Both the position numbers and the translations under genes were made by a program. A stretch of DNA of 34,979 nucleotides from contig JAZSRC010000081.1 in the NCBI GenBank assembly GCA_045538305.1, forward strand, positions 1-34,979. The letters run 5' to 3'. The stretch is from SFHK01 sp045538305 (GTDB lineage: Bacteria > Bacillota > Clostridia > Christensenellales > Aristaeellaceae). The notes beneath the pieces are model-generated. The model was given only the letters and a program-made list of their open reading frames with translations. It was not told the origin of the DNA and searched no databases. Below, in pieces: positions 1 to 8,224 of this stretch; position 1 is the first letter of the stretch; each line of letters opens with the position of its first letter.

Positions 1-15
1 GGACAATGCTTTTGC

Positions 16-1785
16 TTAATACTTGGCTTTCTTCTCGTAATGTGTGTGGAGAAGCTCGTGGGCCAGGTGGCTATTGGGCTCGCCAAGGAACTCATCATAC
101 AGAGTCTGAATGGCGGGCAGCTCGTGGGACTTGCGAACGGCCTTGCCGGCGTCCTCAGTATACAGCGCCTTCGCACGAAGTGCCTTTACATCTACATCTT
201 CGCGTACGGTGGGCGAAACGATCGGCTGTCCGCCGCCGTTTACGCAGCCGCCAGGGCAACCCATGACTTCGATAAAGGTGTAGTTCTTCTCGCCGGCCTT
301 GACTGCGTCAAGCAGCTTGGATGCAGCACCGGTGGAATGCGCTACGGCTACCTTTACTTCGATGCCCTTGAGGTTGTAGCTGGCTTCCTTTACGCCGTCG
401 AATCCGCGAACATCCACAAACTCAAGCTTCTCAAGCGGCTTGCCAACGATCTTCTCGTAAGCAGTGCGCAGAGCAGCTTCCATAACGCCGCCGGTTACGC
501 CGAAGATTACGGCTGCGCCGGAGGAGTCGCCGAGCATGGCGTCAAAGTCCTCGTCGGGAAGAGCGGTGAAGTTAATGCCGGCAAGCTTGATCATGCGGGC
601 AAGTTCACGAGTGGTGATAACGATATCAACATCGCTCATGCCGTCATGTCCGAGCTCAGGACGCTTGCACTCAAACTTCTTCGCAGTGCAGGGCATTACA
701 GATACAACAACGATCTTTTTGGGATCAATGCCCTCTTTCTTGGCAAAGTAGCTCTTGATGATAGCGCCTTCCATCTCATGAGGAGACTTGCAGGAAGAGA
801 GGTTCGGAATGAATTCCGGATAGTAGGTTTCACAGAACTTGATCCAGCCGGGAGAACAGGAAGTGATCATCGGCAGAACGCCGCCTTCGGTTACACGGCC
901 GAGAAGCTCGGTAGCTTCTTCCATAATGGTAAGGTCAGCTGCGAAGTCGGTATCAAATACCTTATTGAAGCCAAGGCGGCGGAGCGCTGCAGCCATCTTG
1001 CCGGTTACCAGAGAACCGATCGGCATGCCAAACTCCTCGCCCAGCGCTGCGCGAACAGCGGGGGCAGGCTGAACGACCACGTACTTGTCGGGATCGGCCA
1101 GAGCTGCAAAGACTTCCTTGGTATCGTCCTTCTCGGTGAGGGCGCCGACGGGGCAAACATTGATGCACTGGCCGCAGTTGATGCAGGCGCTCTCAGAAAG
1201 AGCCATGTTCCATGCGGGCAGAACCTGAGTTTTGAAGCCGCGGGCAACCGGTCCGATAACGCCGACATTCTGAACCTTCTGGCAAACTGCTACGCAGCGG
1301 CGGCAAAGAACGCACTTGGAGTTATCGCGAACGATGGAAAGAGTGTTATTGTCTACGCTGGTCTCAGTCATTCCGCCGATGGCGTACTGGTTTTCATCAT
1401 CTACACCATACTCACGGCACATTGCCTGCAGCTCGCAATTGGTGGAACGAACGCAGCTGAGGCACTTTTTGTTATGATTGGAGAGCAGGAGCTCGAGGTT
1501 TACTTTACGGGCATTGCGTACGGCGGGGGTGTTGGTCTTTACTTCAACAACTTCGCCGGTAGCGCGGTCTCTCGGAAGCGACTCAACGGGGTATACGCAT
1601 GCAGCCTGAAGTGCACGGCCACCGGCCTCAACAACGCACATACGGCAGGCGCCGATTTCGTTGATATCCTTCATATAGCACAGCGTCGGGATCTTGATGC
1701 CAGCCTGCTTGGCGGCCTCAAGCAACGTTGTCCCGGCAGGAACGCTTACGGGAATGCCATCAATTTTGAAATTGATCATGTTCAT
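16..1785 (-). CDS. hndD: [FeFe] hydrogenase catalytic subunit, HndD type
   Basis: Catalytic subunit of a soluble NAD(P)H-linked, probably electron-bifurcating, [FeFe] hydrogenase that reversibly makes H2 in the cytoplasm. The 589 residues read in order as a plant-type [2Fe-2S] domain (C36, C47, C50, C63), a His/Cys [4Fe-4S] site (H104, C108, C111, C117), two ferredoxin [4Fe-4S] motifs (C158-C168 and C201-C211), the H-cluster domain, and a small-subunit-like tail ending near HLAHELLHTHY. H-cluster motifs are TSCSPGW (308-314), MPCTAKKFE (364-372) and EVMGCPGGCVNGGGQP (506-521). The first motif has Ser311 where many family members have a second Cys. The first of two in-frame ATGs is chosen because TAGGAGGAAG lies 5 bases before it. 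It is the last gene of a five-gene operon, 42 bases after hndC. Family identity is clear. Bifurcation with ferredoxin, as opposed to simple NADP+ reduction, is inference from subunit make-up. Confidence 0.95.
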   Translation of the reverse strand: MNMINFKIDGIPVSVPAGTTLLEAAKQAGIKIPTLCYMKDINEIGACRMCVVEAGGRALQAACVYPVESLPRDRATGEVVEVKTNTPAVRNARKVNLELLLSNHNKKCLSCVRSTNCELQAMCREYGVDDENQYAIGGMTETSVDNNTLSIVRDNSKCVLCRRCVAVCQKVQNVGVIGPVARGFKTQVLPAWNMALSESACINCGQCINVCPVGALTEKDDTKEVFAALADPDKYVVVQPAPAVRAALGEEFGMPIGSLVTGKMAAALRRLGFNKVFDTDFAADLTIMEEATELLGRVTEGGVLPMITSCSPGWIKFCETYYPEFIPNLSSCKSPHEMEGAIIKSYFAKKEGIDPKKIVVVSVMPCTAKKFECKRPELGHDGMSDVDIVITTRELARMIKLAGINFTALPDEDFDAMLGDSSGAAVIFGVTGGVMEAALRTAYEKIVGKPLEKLEFVDVRGFDGVKEASYNLKGIEVKVAVAHSTGAASKLLDAVKAGEKNYTFIEVMGCPGGCVNGGGQPIVSPTVREDVDVKALRAKALYTEDAGKAVRKSHELPAIQTLYDEFLGEPNSHLAHELLHTHYEKKAKY

Positions 1786-1827
1786 TTTGGCTTCCTCCTA
1801 AACTTCTGGATCGTATAACAAGACGGC

Positions 1828-3624
1828 TTAGCCTTTGGTGATTGCGCCAAACTTGCACTTCTCCATGCAAGCGCCGCACTTCACGCACTTCGTCTGATCG
1901 ATAACGTGCGGGGTCTTGACAGCGCCGGAGATTGCGCCGGCGGGGCATACTCTGGAGCACAGGGTGCAGCCCTTGCACTTGTCGGCGTCGATCTTGTACT
2001 GGAGCAGGTTCTTGCAAACGCCGGCGGGGCAGCGCTTCTGATAGATGTGCGCCTCATACTCTTCACGGAACTGGCGGATGGTGCTCAGAACCGGGTTCGG
2101 AGCCGTCTGGCCGAGGCCACAAAGCGCAGTGGACTTGATGTTGGCAGCAAGTTCTTCCAGGCGCTCAATGTCGCCGTCCTCACCCTTACCATCGCAAATG
2201 CGATTGAGGATGTCGAGCATACGACGGGTGCCGATACGGCAGGGAGTGCACTTTCCGCAGGACTCATCAACCGTAAAGTCGAGGAAGAAGCGGGCAATGT
2301 CAACCATGCAGTTGTCTTCGTCCATGACGATCATACCGCCGGAGCCCATCATGGAGCCAGCTGCGATCAGGTTGTCATAGTCGATGGGCGTATCCAGCAT
2401 AGAGGCCGGGAGGCATCCGCCGGAGGGACCGCCGGTCTGAACAGCCTTGAATGCCTTACCTTTGGGGCAGCCGCCGCCGATATCATAGATGATCTCGCGC
2501 AGCGTGGTACCCATGGGAACTTCAACAAGGCCGGAGTTTACGATCTTTCCGCCGAGCGCGAATACCTTGGTTCCCTTGGACTTTTCGGTGCCCATGGAGG
2601 CGAACCAATCTGCGCCCTTCAGGATGATCTGAGGAACGTTTGCGTAGGTTTCTACATTGTTAAGGATGGTGGGCTTGCCAAACAGACCCTTTACAGCCGG
2701 GAACGGCGGACGGGGACGCGGTTCGCCGCGCATACCCTCGATAGAATTCATAAGTGCAGTTTCTTCGCCGCAAACGAATGCGCCTGCGCCGAGACGGATG
2801 TGCATGTCAAAGTTGAAGCCGGTGCCGAAGATGTCCTCGCCCAGAAGGCCGTTTGCACGGGCGTCTTCGATGGCGATCTCAAGGCGCTTAACGGCGATGG
2901 GATACTCTGCACGAACATATACATAGCCTTCATCTGCGCCGATGGCATATGCCGCAATGGCCATAGCCTCGATAATGCAGTGCGGGTCGCCCTCAAGCAC
3001 GGAACGATCCATGAACGCGCCGGGGTCGCCTTCGTCAGCGTTGCAGGCTACATACTTTTTGCCGGTAGAGCCCATAGCGAACTTCCACTTGAGGCCGGTG
3101 GGGAATCCTCCGCCGCCGCGGCCGCGCAGACCGGACTTCAGTATGGTGTCGACAACTTCTTCACGGCTCATTTCGGTCAGAACCTTGGCCAATGCCTTGT
3201 AGCCGTCGAAAGCAATATACTCTTCGATGCTCTCAGGATTGATAACACCGCAGTTTTTGAGCGCAACGCGCTTCTGCTTCTGATAGAAGTTAATTTCATC
3301 AAGGGGCTTAATTTCCTTGGAATCCTTCTCCTTGCTTCCGTCGTACAGCAGATGGCTTACGATACGGCCTTTTACAAGGTGCTCGGAAACGATTTCATCA
3401 ACATTCTCAACCTTTACATGGCTGTAGAATGCGCCTTCGGGATATACGATAACGACGGGGCCTGCGGCACAAAGGCCGAAGCAGCCGGTCTTAACGAGTT
3501 TTACTTCCTTATCCAATCCATTTTCAGCGAGCAGCTGTTCAAACCGCTCATAGAGCTTAGTAGAACCGGAAGACGTACAACCGGTACCACCGCAGATCAG
3601 AATCGTGGAACGGAAAAGCTCCAT
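1828..3624 (-). CDS. hndC: NADH-binding flavoprotein subunit of the hydrogenase (NuoF/HndC-like)
   Basis: Electron-input subunit that binds NAD(P)H and FMN and passes electrons to HndD. The 598 residues begin with a thioredoxin-like [2Fe-2S] domain (C11-x4-C16, C48-x3-C52). The NuoF core follows, with the FMN loop GRGGGGFPTG, the CNADEGDPGAF segment, GAGAFVCGEETAL, an SLBB region, and the [4Fe-4S] motif ESCGKCTPCRIG with a later Cys in TALCGLGQ. The C-terminus carries two ferredoxin motifs (CKGCTLCSRVCP and CVKCGACMEKC). This NuoE-like + NuoF + ferredoxin fusion is the usual arrangement in Firmicutes HndC/HydB proteins. AAGGAGG stands before the ATG. Its neighbours hndB and hndD are on the same strand with gaps of about 30-40 bases. 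Confidence 0.95.
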   Translation of the reverse strand: MELFRSTILICGGTGCTSSGSTKLYERFEQLLAENGLDKEVKLVKTGCFGLCAAGPVVIVYPEGAFYSHVKVENVDEIVSEHLVKGRIVSHLLYDGSKEKDSKEIKPLDEINFYQKQKRVALKNCGVINPESIEEYIAFDGYKALAKVLTEMSREEVVDTILKSGLRGRGGGGFPTGLKWKFAMGSTGKKYVACNADEGDPGAFMDRSVLEGDPHCIIEAMAIAAYAIGADEGYVYVRAEYPIAVKRLEIAIEDARANGLLGEDIFGTGFNFDMHIRLGAGAFVCGEETALMNSIEGMRGEPRPRPPFPAVKGLFGKPTILNNVETYANVPQIILKGADWFASMGTEKSKGTKVFALGGKIVNSGLVEVPMGTTLREIIYDIGGGCPKGKAFKAVQTGGPSGGCLPASMLDTPIDYDNLIAAGSMMGSGGMIVMDEDNCMVDIARFFLDFTVDESCGKCTPCRIGTRRMLDILNRICDGKGEDGDIERLEELAANIKSTALCGLGQTAPNPVLSTIRQFREEYEAHIYQKRCPAGVCKNLLQYKIDADKCKGCTLCSRVCPAGAISGAVKTPHVIDQTKCVKCGACMEKCKFGAITKG

Positions 3625-3654
3625 TTTGCTTACCTCCTTGTGTACGCTTTATGC

Positions 3655-4020
3655 TTATTCAGCTGCGCCGATGGTGTACTCTGCAACGGGCTGACCGTTT
3701 ACGACGTGCTCCGCTACGATACGGGCTGCCATTTCCGGCTTCACCTTTACATAGGTTACCTTATCCTGACCGGGCATTGTAACCTCGACGATGGGCTCAT
3801 AGCGGCACATGCCGATGCAGCCGGTCTGAGCGACTACAACGTTCAAAAGATTGCGCTTGCCAACTTCGTCAAGAAACGCATTCATTACGGGACGAGCTCC
3901 GGCTGCAATGCCGCAGGTAGCCATACCGACTACTACGCGAACGCCATCCGATTCACGGCGAAGGTTAACCTGGCTCAGCGTTTTCTGGCGGATTTTCTCC
4001 AGATCAGCTATGGACTTCAT
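3655..4020 (-). CDS. hndB: Thioredoxin-like [2Fe-2S] hydrogenase subunit (HndB-like)
   Basis: Small iron-sulfur subunit of 121 residues from the hydrogenase operon. The fold family is the NuoE/thioredoxin-like ferredoxin. The sequence shows VGMATCGIAAGAR around C36 and QTGCIGMC with C68 and C72. There are therefore three cysteines at the expected sites, where NuoE and HndA have four. As I recall, this three-Cys pattern is normal for HndB. The subunit presumably relays electrons or stabilises the HndA-HndC-HndD core. GGAGG lies 10 bases before the ATG. It is followed closely by hndC and preceded by the GHKL ATPase gene, and both neighbours support membership of one transcription unit. Confidence 0.9.
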   Translation of the reverse strand: MKSIADLEKIRQKTLSQVNLRRESDGVRVVVGMATCGIAAGARPVMNAFLDEVGKRNLLNVVVAQTGCIGMCRYEPIVEVTMPGQDKVTYVKVKPEMAARIVAEHVVNGQPVAEYTIGAAE

Positions 4021-4048
4021 GAAATGAACACCTCCGTGATAATTTGAC

Positions 4049-4600
4049 TTAAGAAACCTGATCGACAGCCTGAATGCCCTCCTGTATATACTCTCGTATC
4101 CACATGAGAACTTCCGGCGTATTCAGCATAACACCGCTTAAAACCTGACGAATCTCCTTCGTGTCAAACAGGAAGGATTCATTGCCCTTCTGATAATCCA
4201 GAACGAATTCAATTCCCTCCGGCGTGCCGTTAATCAGCGCGACAAACGTATCGGGCAGATCGCCCATCGGGGGCAGATCTACATGGGAAGCCTTAAACAG
4301 AAGCGTAAGCTTCGTGCCTACATTCACCGTACTTTCAAGCCGGAATGTGCCTTCGCACATTTCGCACAGCTGCTTAATCATCGGAATACCAAGTCCGACC
4401 TTTCGGGTCTTTCTGGTAGTAGTGAAGGGACTGGTAACACGCTTCAAAAGCGCCTCGTCCATTCCGCAGCCGTCGTCCTGTATGATGATGGTAAGGTTAT
4501 CCGATCCGGGATCGAAGGAAATAGTGATGCGAATGTTTTTCGCGCCCGCAGTCACCGAGTTCTGCGTCAGGTCAAGAATATACAGCGATAATTCGTTCAT
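4049..4600 (-). CDS. Orphan GHKL (histidine-kinase-type) ATPase domain protein
   Basis: This 183-residue protein has the ATP-binding fold of histidine kinases but no visible dimerisation/phospho-acceptor His domain, sensor or receiver. Visible motifs are an N-box LDLTQNSVTAGA with N14, a G1-box QDDGCGMD (41-48), and an F/G2-like stretch TSPFTTTRKTRKVGLG (56-71). The last ~80 residues are not a known domain to me. Its ATG overlaps the hndA stop in TAATG, with no good Shine-Dalgarno, so translation is probably coupled to hndA. Genes like this sit between hndA and hndB in several Clostridia, as I recall. An anti-sigma-like, regulatory or maturation role is possible, but nothing in the sequence decides it. 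Confidence 0.85.
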   Translation of the reverse strand: MNELSLYILDLTQNSVTAGAKNIRITISFDPGSDNLTIIIQDDGCGMDEALLKRVTSPFTTTRKTRKVGLGIPMIKQLCEMCEGTFRLESTVNVGTKLTLLFKASHVDLPPMGDLPDTFVALINGTPEGIEFVLDYQKGNESFLFDTKEIRQVLSGVMLNTPEVLMWIREYIQEGIQAVDQVS

Positions 4601-5073
4601 TACGCTTTGCGATATTTATCAAGAATCGCGGGGATCTTTTCAGGAACCAGATTTCCGTAAACGTCGTCGTTGATCATCATAACGGGAGCAAGACCGCAAG
4701 CGCCAAGGCAGCGGGTGTCCTTAATGGTGAAAAGACCGTCTTCGGTGGTTTTTCCTGCTTTGGTCTTGAGTTCGGAACATACGCGATCGAGAACCGCCTG
4801 AGCGTTCTTAACATAGCAGGCAGTACCGAGGCAAACGCCGATGATATATTCTCCGCGCGGTTCAAGCGCGAACTGAGAATAGAAAGTAGCGACGCCGTAA
4901 ACCTCGCTCAGCGTGGTGCCAAGACCTTCTGCAATCAGAATCTGTACATCCTTCGGTACATGGCCAAAGATATCCTGCGCACCCTGAAGCGCACGCATGA
5001 CAGCGCCTTCCTGTCCTTTGAGTTTGGCGATCAGCTTATCAAGCTCCGCATACTTCTCTCGAATGTCCGGCAT
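4600..5073 (-). CDS. hndA: NuoE-like [2Fe-2S] hydrogenase subunit (HndA)
   Basis: First gene of the hydrogenase operon, encoding a 157-residue NuoE/HndA-type protein. An N-terminal helical part contains the family segment EVYGVATFYSQF, followed by a thioredoxin-like [2Fe-2S] domain with C81-x4-C86 and C122-x3-C126, all four ligands present. It would carry electrons between the NAD(P)H/FMN module and the rest of the complex. An upstream in-frame ATG would add 21 residues. The start at 5073 is preferred because GGAGG lies 8 bases before that ATG and the shorter N-terminus (MPDIREKY) fits the family. The stop overlaps the next gene by one base. Confidence 0.93.
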   Translation of the reverse strand: MPDIREKYAELDKLIAKLKGQEGAVMRALQGAQDIFGHVPKDVQILIAEGLGTTLSEVYGVATFYSQFALEPRGEYIIGVCLGTACYVKNAQAVLDRVCSELKTKAGKTTEDGLFTIKDTRCLGACGLAPVMMINDDVYGNLVPEKIPAILDKYRKA

Positions 5074-5116
5074 AGACGTAACCTCCCTAGTAGAATTCGT
5101 TTGCATAAGCAAAACA

Positions 5117-5132
5117 CGAGTTCTATAACTCG
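5117..5132 (-). promoter_or_regulatory. Inverted repeat in the hnd leader
   Basis: Perfect 6-bp inverted repeat CGAGTT-CTAT-AACTCG a few bases downstream of the predicted hnd transcription start. It could be a repressor site or a 5'-leader hairpin. It does not resemble the Rex consensus I know. Confidence 0.4.
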
Positions 5133-5141
5133 CCACTTCGC

Positions 5142-5172
5142 ATTATACCATAAAAATCTTTATACGCATCAA
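5142..5172 (-). promoter_or_regulatory. Promoter of the hydrogenase operon
   Basis: On the minus strand there is a perfect TATAAT (5142-5147) with a TGG extension (extended -10). A weak TTGATG-like -35 lies at a long spacing of 19. The start of transcription would fall near 5135, about 60 bases before hndA. An extended -10 can compensate for the poor -35. Confidence 0.6.
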
Positions 5173-5209
5173 AGTACGTCAAATTTAACCCGCAGTTTGA
5201 GAAGACAAA

Positions 5210-5788
5210 CTACAACACATTGAACGTATTCAGAACATCAAGAAGGATTCCTTGCTTTTCATCAGTACTGCTTATGCGTTCCAGATACATATCAAAAATC
5301 TCAAAGCTCAGCACTTTGCCGTTGCTTACCGTCTCAATGTATATGCTTTCTCCGCTTTCCGGATCGCTAAGTGTATATTCCAGAAACGGAAGCTCAGCCG
5401 TTTTTACCCCCTTTGAGACTTCAAATCGATGCATTCCGGTGAACTTACAATTATAATAGTCGTAGGCTTCCACAGTTGCATTTACAAACTCATCTATCTC
5501 CTGTTGGTCAGCTTTGAATATAGAAAAATCATCATATTCCGTCAGTTGTTCAACCGAACAGATAATATAATGCTGTTGATTATACAAGGTAAACACCCAG
5601 GTATAATCCGCCGTATTTTTATCAAGATGTGACGAATCGTCCATAATCCAGTCGCCTACAGGATATTCAATTTCAAAAAAAGGAACTGAATTGAATTTTG
5701 CCTGGTATTTTTCTACATTCTCGCCGTAACCAAACAAAAACAAAAGACAAGCAGCCGCGATTACAAGCGCCATGATGTGTTTTTTCAT
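5210..5788 (-). CDS. Predicted secreted protein, function unknown
   Basis: I do not recognise this 192-residue protein. It starts with a signal peptide (MKKH, then a hydrophobic stretch to about residue 21) without a lipobox Cys at the expected place, so it is probably exported and released or held at the membrane. The mature part is acidic and rich in aromatic residues and predicted beta strands (YPVGDWIMDD, YTWVFTLYN, GESIYIETV). A GAAGGTG ribosome binding site precedes the ATG, and a good promoter lies at 5823-5851, so it is a real, separately transcribed gene. A weak hairpin without a T-run overlaps its stop codon, so some read-through into the hydrogenase operon is possible. A link to the hydrogenase is not supported otherwise. 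Confidence 0.75.
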   Translation of the reverse strand: MKKHIMALVIAAACLLFLFGYGENVEKYQAKFNSVPFFEIEYPVGDWIMDDSSHLDKNTADYTWVFTLYNQQHYIICSVEQLTEYDDFSIFKADQQEIDEFVNATVEAYDYYNCKFTGMHRFEVSKGVKTAELPFLEYTLSDPESGESIYIETVSNGKVLSFEIFDMYLERISSTDEKQGILLDVLNTFNVL

Positions 5789-5822
5789 TTGTTCACCTTC
5801 ATATCATCAATTGCGTACTTTT

Positions 5823-5851
5823 ATTATAACAAATATGTAATTTCATTTCAA
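5823..5851 (-). promoter_or_regulatory. Promoter of the secreted-protein gene
   Basis: Minus-strand -35 TTGAAA (5846-5851), 17-bp spacer, and perfect -10 TATAAT (5823-5828) preceded by a TGT extension, 35 bases before the ATG of the 192-residue secreted protein. Confidence 0.7.
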
Positions 5852-5880
5852 GCAGCTTGTCGTTCCGTTATGCACGCACC

Positions 5881-5923
5881 AAAAAAAGCGAACCTAACAG
5901 CTTTTGCTGTCGGTTCGCTTTTT
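5881..5923 (-). terminator. Rho-independent terminator of the alpha operon
   Basis: The stem pairs GCGAACC with GGTTCGC and is extended by ACAGC/GCTGT around a short AT-rich loop. On the minus strand it is followed by seven T. It lies just after rplQ. An A/T tract on the other side makes it usable in both directions. Confidence 0.85.
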
Positions 5924-5934
5924 ATCTGGTTCTA

Positions 5935-6444
5935 TCAGACCAGCTCGAGAATTACCATCTCAGCAGCATCGCCACGGCGCGGGCCGATCTTGATGATGCG
6001 GGTATAGCCGCCGGCCTGGCCCTTTTCTTCGATGCGCTTCTTGTACTTCGGAGCGATCTCACGGAAGAGCTTCTCAATCACCGGGTGCTTGATGTTCTTC
6101 TTTCGCTCGATGAAATCTTCCTTCTCCTCATCCTTGCCCTGCATAACCGGCATACGATAGAGGTATGCCATGATGCGGCGACGGGCTGCGAGGCGGGAGG
6201 GCTGGTCATTTACAACGGTCAGCTCAACAGTCTGGCCCTTGTCGTTATTGGTAGTCTTTTTCACCTCAACGGTGTTATCGCATTCGCGAATCGCGATGGA
6301 AATCAGATGCTCGGCAACAGAGCTGACTTCCTTTGCGCGCTGCAAAGTGGTTTCAATCTTGCCGTACCAGATCAGGTTGGTAACCTGGTTACGAAGCAGC
6401 GCCTTTCTCTGGTCAGCCGGACGACCCAGCTTACGATTGGCCAT
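5935..6444 (-). CDS. rplQ: 50S ribosomal protein L17
   Basis: Large-subunit ribosomal protein L17. The N-terminus MANRKLGRPADQRKALLRNQ and the later SRLAARRRIMAYLYR and YTRIIKIGPRRGDAAEM segments are family hallmarks. At 169 residues it is longer than the usual 115-130. The extra length is two charged stretches, one around residues 60-80 and one around 105-140, which some Clostridia also carry. It is the last gene of the alpha operon, 43 bases after rpoA, with AAGGAGG before the ATG and a strong terminator behind it. Confidence 0.96.
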   Translation of the reverse strand: MANRKLGRPADQRKALLRNQVTNLIWYGKIETTLQRAKEVSSVAEHLISIAIRECDNTVEVKKTTNNDKGQTVELTVVNDQPSRLAARRRIMAYLYRMPVMQGKDEEKEDFIERKKNIKHPVIEKLFREIAPKYKKRIEEKGQAGGYTRIIKIGPRRGDAAEMVILELV

Positions 6445-6487
6445 TATCGGTTCCTCCTTGATTGCTTATGTCAGTAAGGTTCGGCGC

Positions 6488-7459
6488 TTATTCGTCGCCG
6501 GGCTTCAAAGAAAGGCCCAGTGCGACGAGCTTCTGCTCTACCTCTTCAAGCGATTTCTTTCCGAGATTGCGTACCTTCATCATATCTTCCTGATTGCGCT
6601 GCACAAGCTCGGCCACGGTGTTGATGCCGGCGCGCTTCAAGCAGTTGAATGCGCGTACGGAGAGATCCAATTCCTCAATGGTCATCTCCAGCACCTTGTC
6701 GCGATTGTCGCTTTCAGGTTCATTATAATCTACGCGAACGACATTCACGGTCAGATCGATGAACAGCTTCATGTTGTTCGTCAGAATCTGAGCCGCAGAG
6801 GCAAGCGCTTCTTTCGGAAGAATGGAGCCATTGGTCCAAACTTCGATCGTCAGCTTGTCATAGTCGGTCACCTGACCAACGCGGGTATCCTCAACAGAGT
6901 AGCTTACCTTGCGGATGGGCGTGAAGATGGAATCCATCGGGATCACGCCAATGGGCATTCCGCCCATCTTATTGCGCTCGTTGGCAAGCTGCTTGTTACG
7001 CTCGGCGGACACATATCCGCGTCCCTTTTCAAGCGTAATCTGCATCTGCAGATGTGCGCCTGCGGAAAGCGTAGCAATATGAAGGTCGGGGTTGACAATT
7101 TCGACCTCGTCGTCGCACTTGAAATCTGCGGCGGTTACTTCACATGCGTCACGCACGTCTATGGTGAGGATTTTGGGTTGATCGGTGAACAGCTTTGCAG
7201 AAAGCAGCTTCAGGTTCAGGATGATCTCCGCAACGTCTTCCTTTACACCGGGGACGGTTGAAAACTCATGCTGAACGCCTTCAATGCGAACACTTGTTAC
7301 CGCAACGCCTGGCAGTGAATTCAGCAGTACGCGGCGCAGTGCATTGCCCAGCGTCTGTCCGAAGCCACGCTCCAGAGGATTCACGATAAACTTGCCATAT
7401 CGATTGCTTTCACCGATTTCCACACGCTCAATTTTGGGTTTTTCTATCTGATCGATCAC
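6488..7459 (-). CDS. rpoA: DNA-directed RNA polymerase alpha subunit
   Basis: RNA polymerase alpha, 323 residues. The N-terminal assembly domain carries the PLERGFGQTLGNALRRVLLNSLPG segment characteristic of alpha (quoted here in part), and the C-terminal domain ends with the helix-hairpin-helix region RNLGKKSLEEVEQKL. An ATG seven codons upstream exists, but the AGGAGG lies inside those codons, 9 bases before a GTG. The GTG at 7459 is therefore the better start and gives the normal N-terminus MIDQIEKPKIE. The gene sits between rpsD and rplQ as in most Firmicutes. A small imperfect hairpin lies just upstream of the Shine-Dalgarno. Confidence 0.96.
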   Translation of the reverse strand: MIDQIEKPKIERVEIGESNRYGKFIVNPLERGFGQTLGNALRRVLLNSLPGVAVTSVRIEGVQHEFSTVPGVKEDVAEIILNLKLLSAKLFTDQPKILTIDVRDACEVTAADFKCDDEVEIVNPDLHIATLSAGAHLQMQITLEKGRGYVSAERNKQLANERNKMGGMPIGVIPMDSIFTPIRKVSYSVEDTRVGQVTDYDKLTIEVWTNGSILPKEALASAAQILTNNMKLFIDLTVNVVRVDYNEPESDNRDKVLEMTIEELDLSVRAFNCLKRAGINTVAELVQRNQEDMMKVRNLGKKSLEEVEQKLVALGLSLKPGDE

Positions 7460-7582
7460 TCGGCGTTTCCTCCTCTCCATCGTTAAGGCATTCTGCCTAA
7501 AACGGTGCTCAATCCTTTCACAGCGGTCTTATGCACTCAAGCCGCCGCCAGATAAGGACTTCCATCAAACTCTGATGCTTGA

Positions 7583-8209
7583 TTAGCGGGAGTACAGCTC
7601 GACGATAAGGTTTTCCTGAATCGTAAGATCAACATCATCACGCGCAGGCTTTGCGGCGATGGTCGCCTTAAGGTTTTCGCTGTCAAGGGTAATCCACTTC
7701 GGTACGATGCGGGTAGTGCCCTCGCGCATTGCCTTAAAGTGATCGGCCTCTGCACTCTTCTCACGGATGGTGATAACATCGTTAACATCTACCAGATAGG
7801 AGGGGATGTTAACCTTCTTGCCGTTCACGCGGATGTGGCCGTGACGAACGATCTGACGAGCTTGAGCGCGGGAAGCGCCGAAGCCGCAGCGATAAACAAC
7901 GTTGTCAAGACGACGCTCGAGCAGAACCAGCAGGTTTTCGCCGGTGATGCCCTTTTCGCGGGAAGCGGACTCAAAGTAACGGTGGAACTGGGTTTCGAGC
8001 ACGCCATAGGCTCTCTTGGCCTTCTGCTTCTCGCGAAGCTGCATGCCGTACTCGCTCTGCTTACGCTGACGGGCCTGTCCATGCTCGCCAGGCGGGGTGG
8101 GACGCTTGCCTACTGCGCAGTTGGGGCCGTAGCAGCGATCGCCCTTCAGGAAAAGCTTGCAGCCCTCGCGACGGCAGAGGCGGCAAACCGAACCAGTATA
8201 TCTAGCCAT
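7583..8209 (-). CDS. rpsD: 30S ribosomal protein S4
   Basis: Small-subunit protein S4, 208 residues, an assembly-initiating 16S rRNA binder and in many bacteria the autoregulator of its operon. The N-terminus has the zinc-type cysteine set C9, C12, C26 and C31, so this is the Zn-binding (C+) form. The S4 RNA-binding domain with RLDNVVYRCGFGASRAQARQ and the HGHIRVNGKKVNIPSY motif follows. TAGGAGG precedes the ATG. Its position between rpsK and rpoA matches the standard alpha operon. About 120 bases without a gene separate it from rpoA. Confidence 0.97.
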   Translation of the reverse strand: MARYTGSVCRLCRREGCKLFLKGDRCYGPNCAVGKRPTPPGEHGQARQRKQSEYGMQLREKQKAKRAYGVLETQFHRYFESASREKGITGENLLVLLERRLDNVVYRCGFGASRAQARQIVRHGHIRVNGKKVNIPSYLVDVNDVITIREKSAEADHFKAMREGTTRIVPKWITLDSENLKATIAAKPARDDVDLTIQENLIVELYSR

Positions 8210-8224
8210 GTGTTGTTCCTCCTA

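Noticed and set aside
40..4047. Long open frames (592 and 713 codons) on the plus strand across the hydrogenase genes
   Set aside because: They are antisense mirrors of hndD and hndC/hndB. They have no ribosome binding sites and no family-like motifs, while the minus-strand genes are unmistakable.
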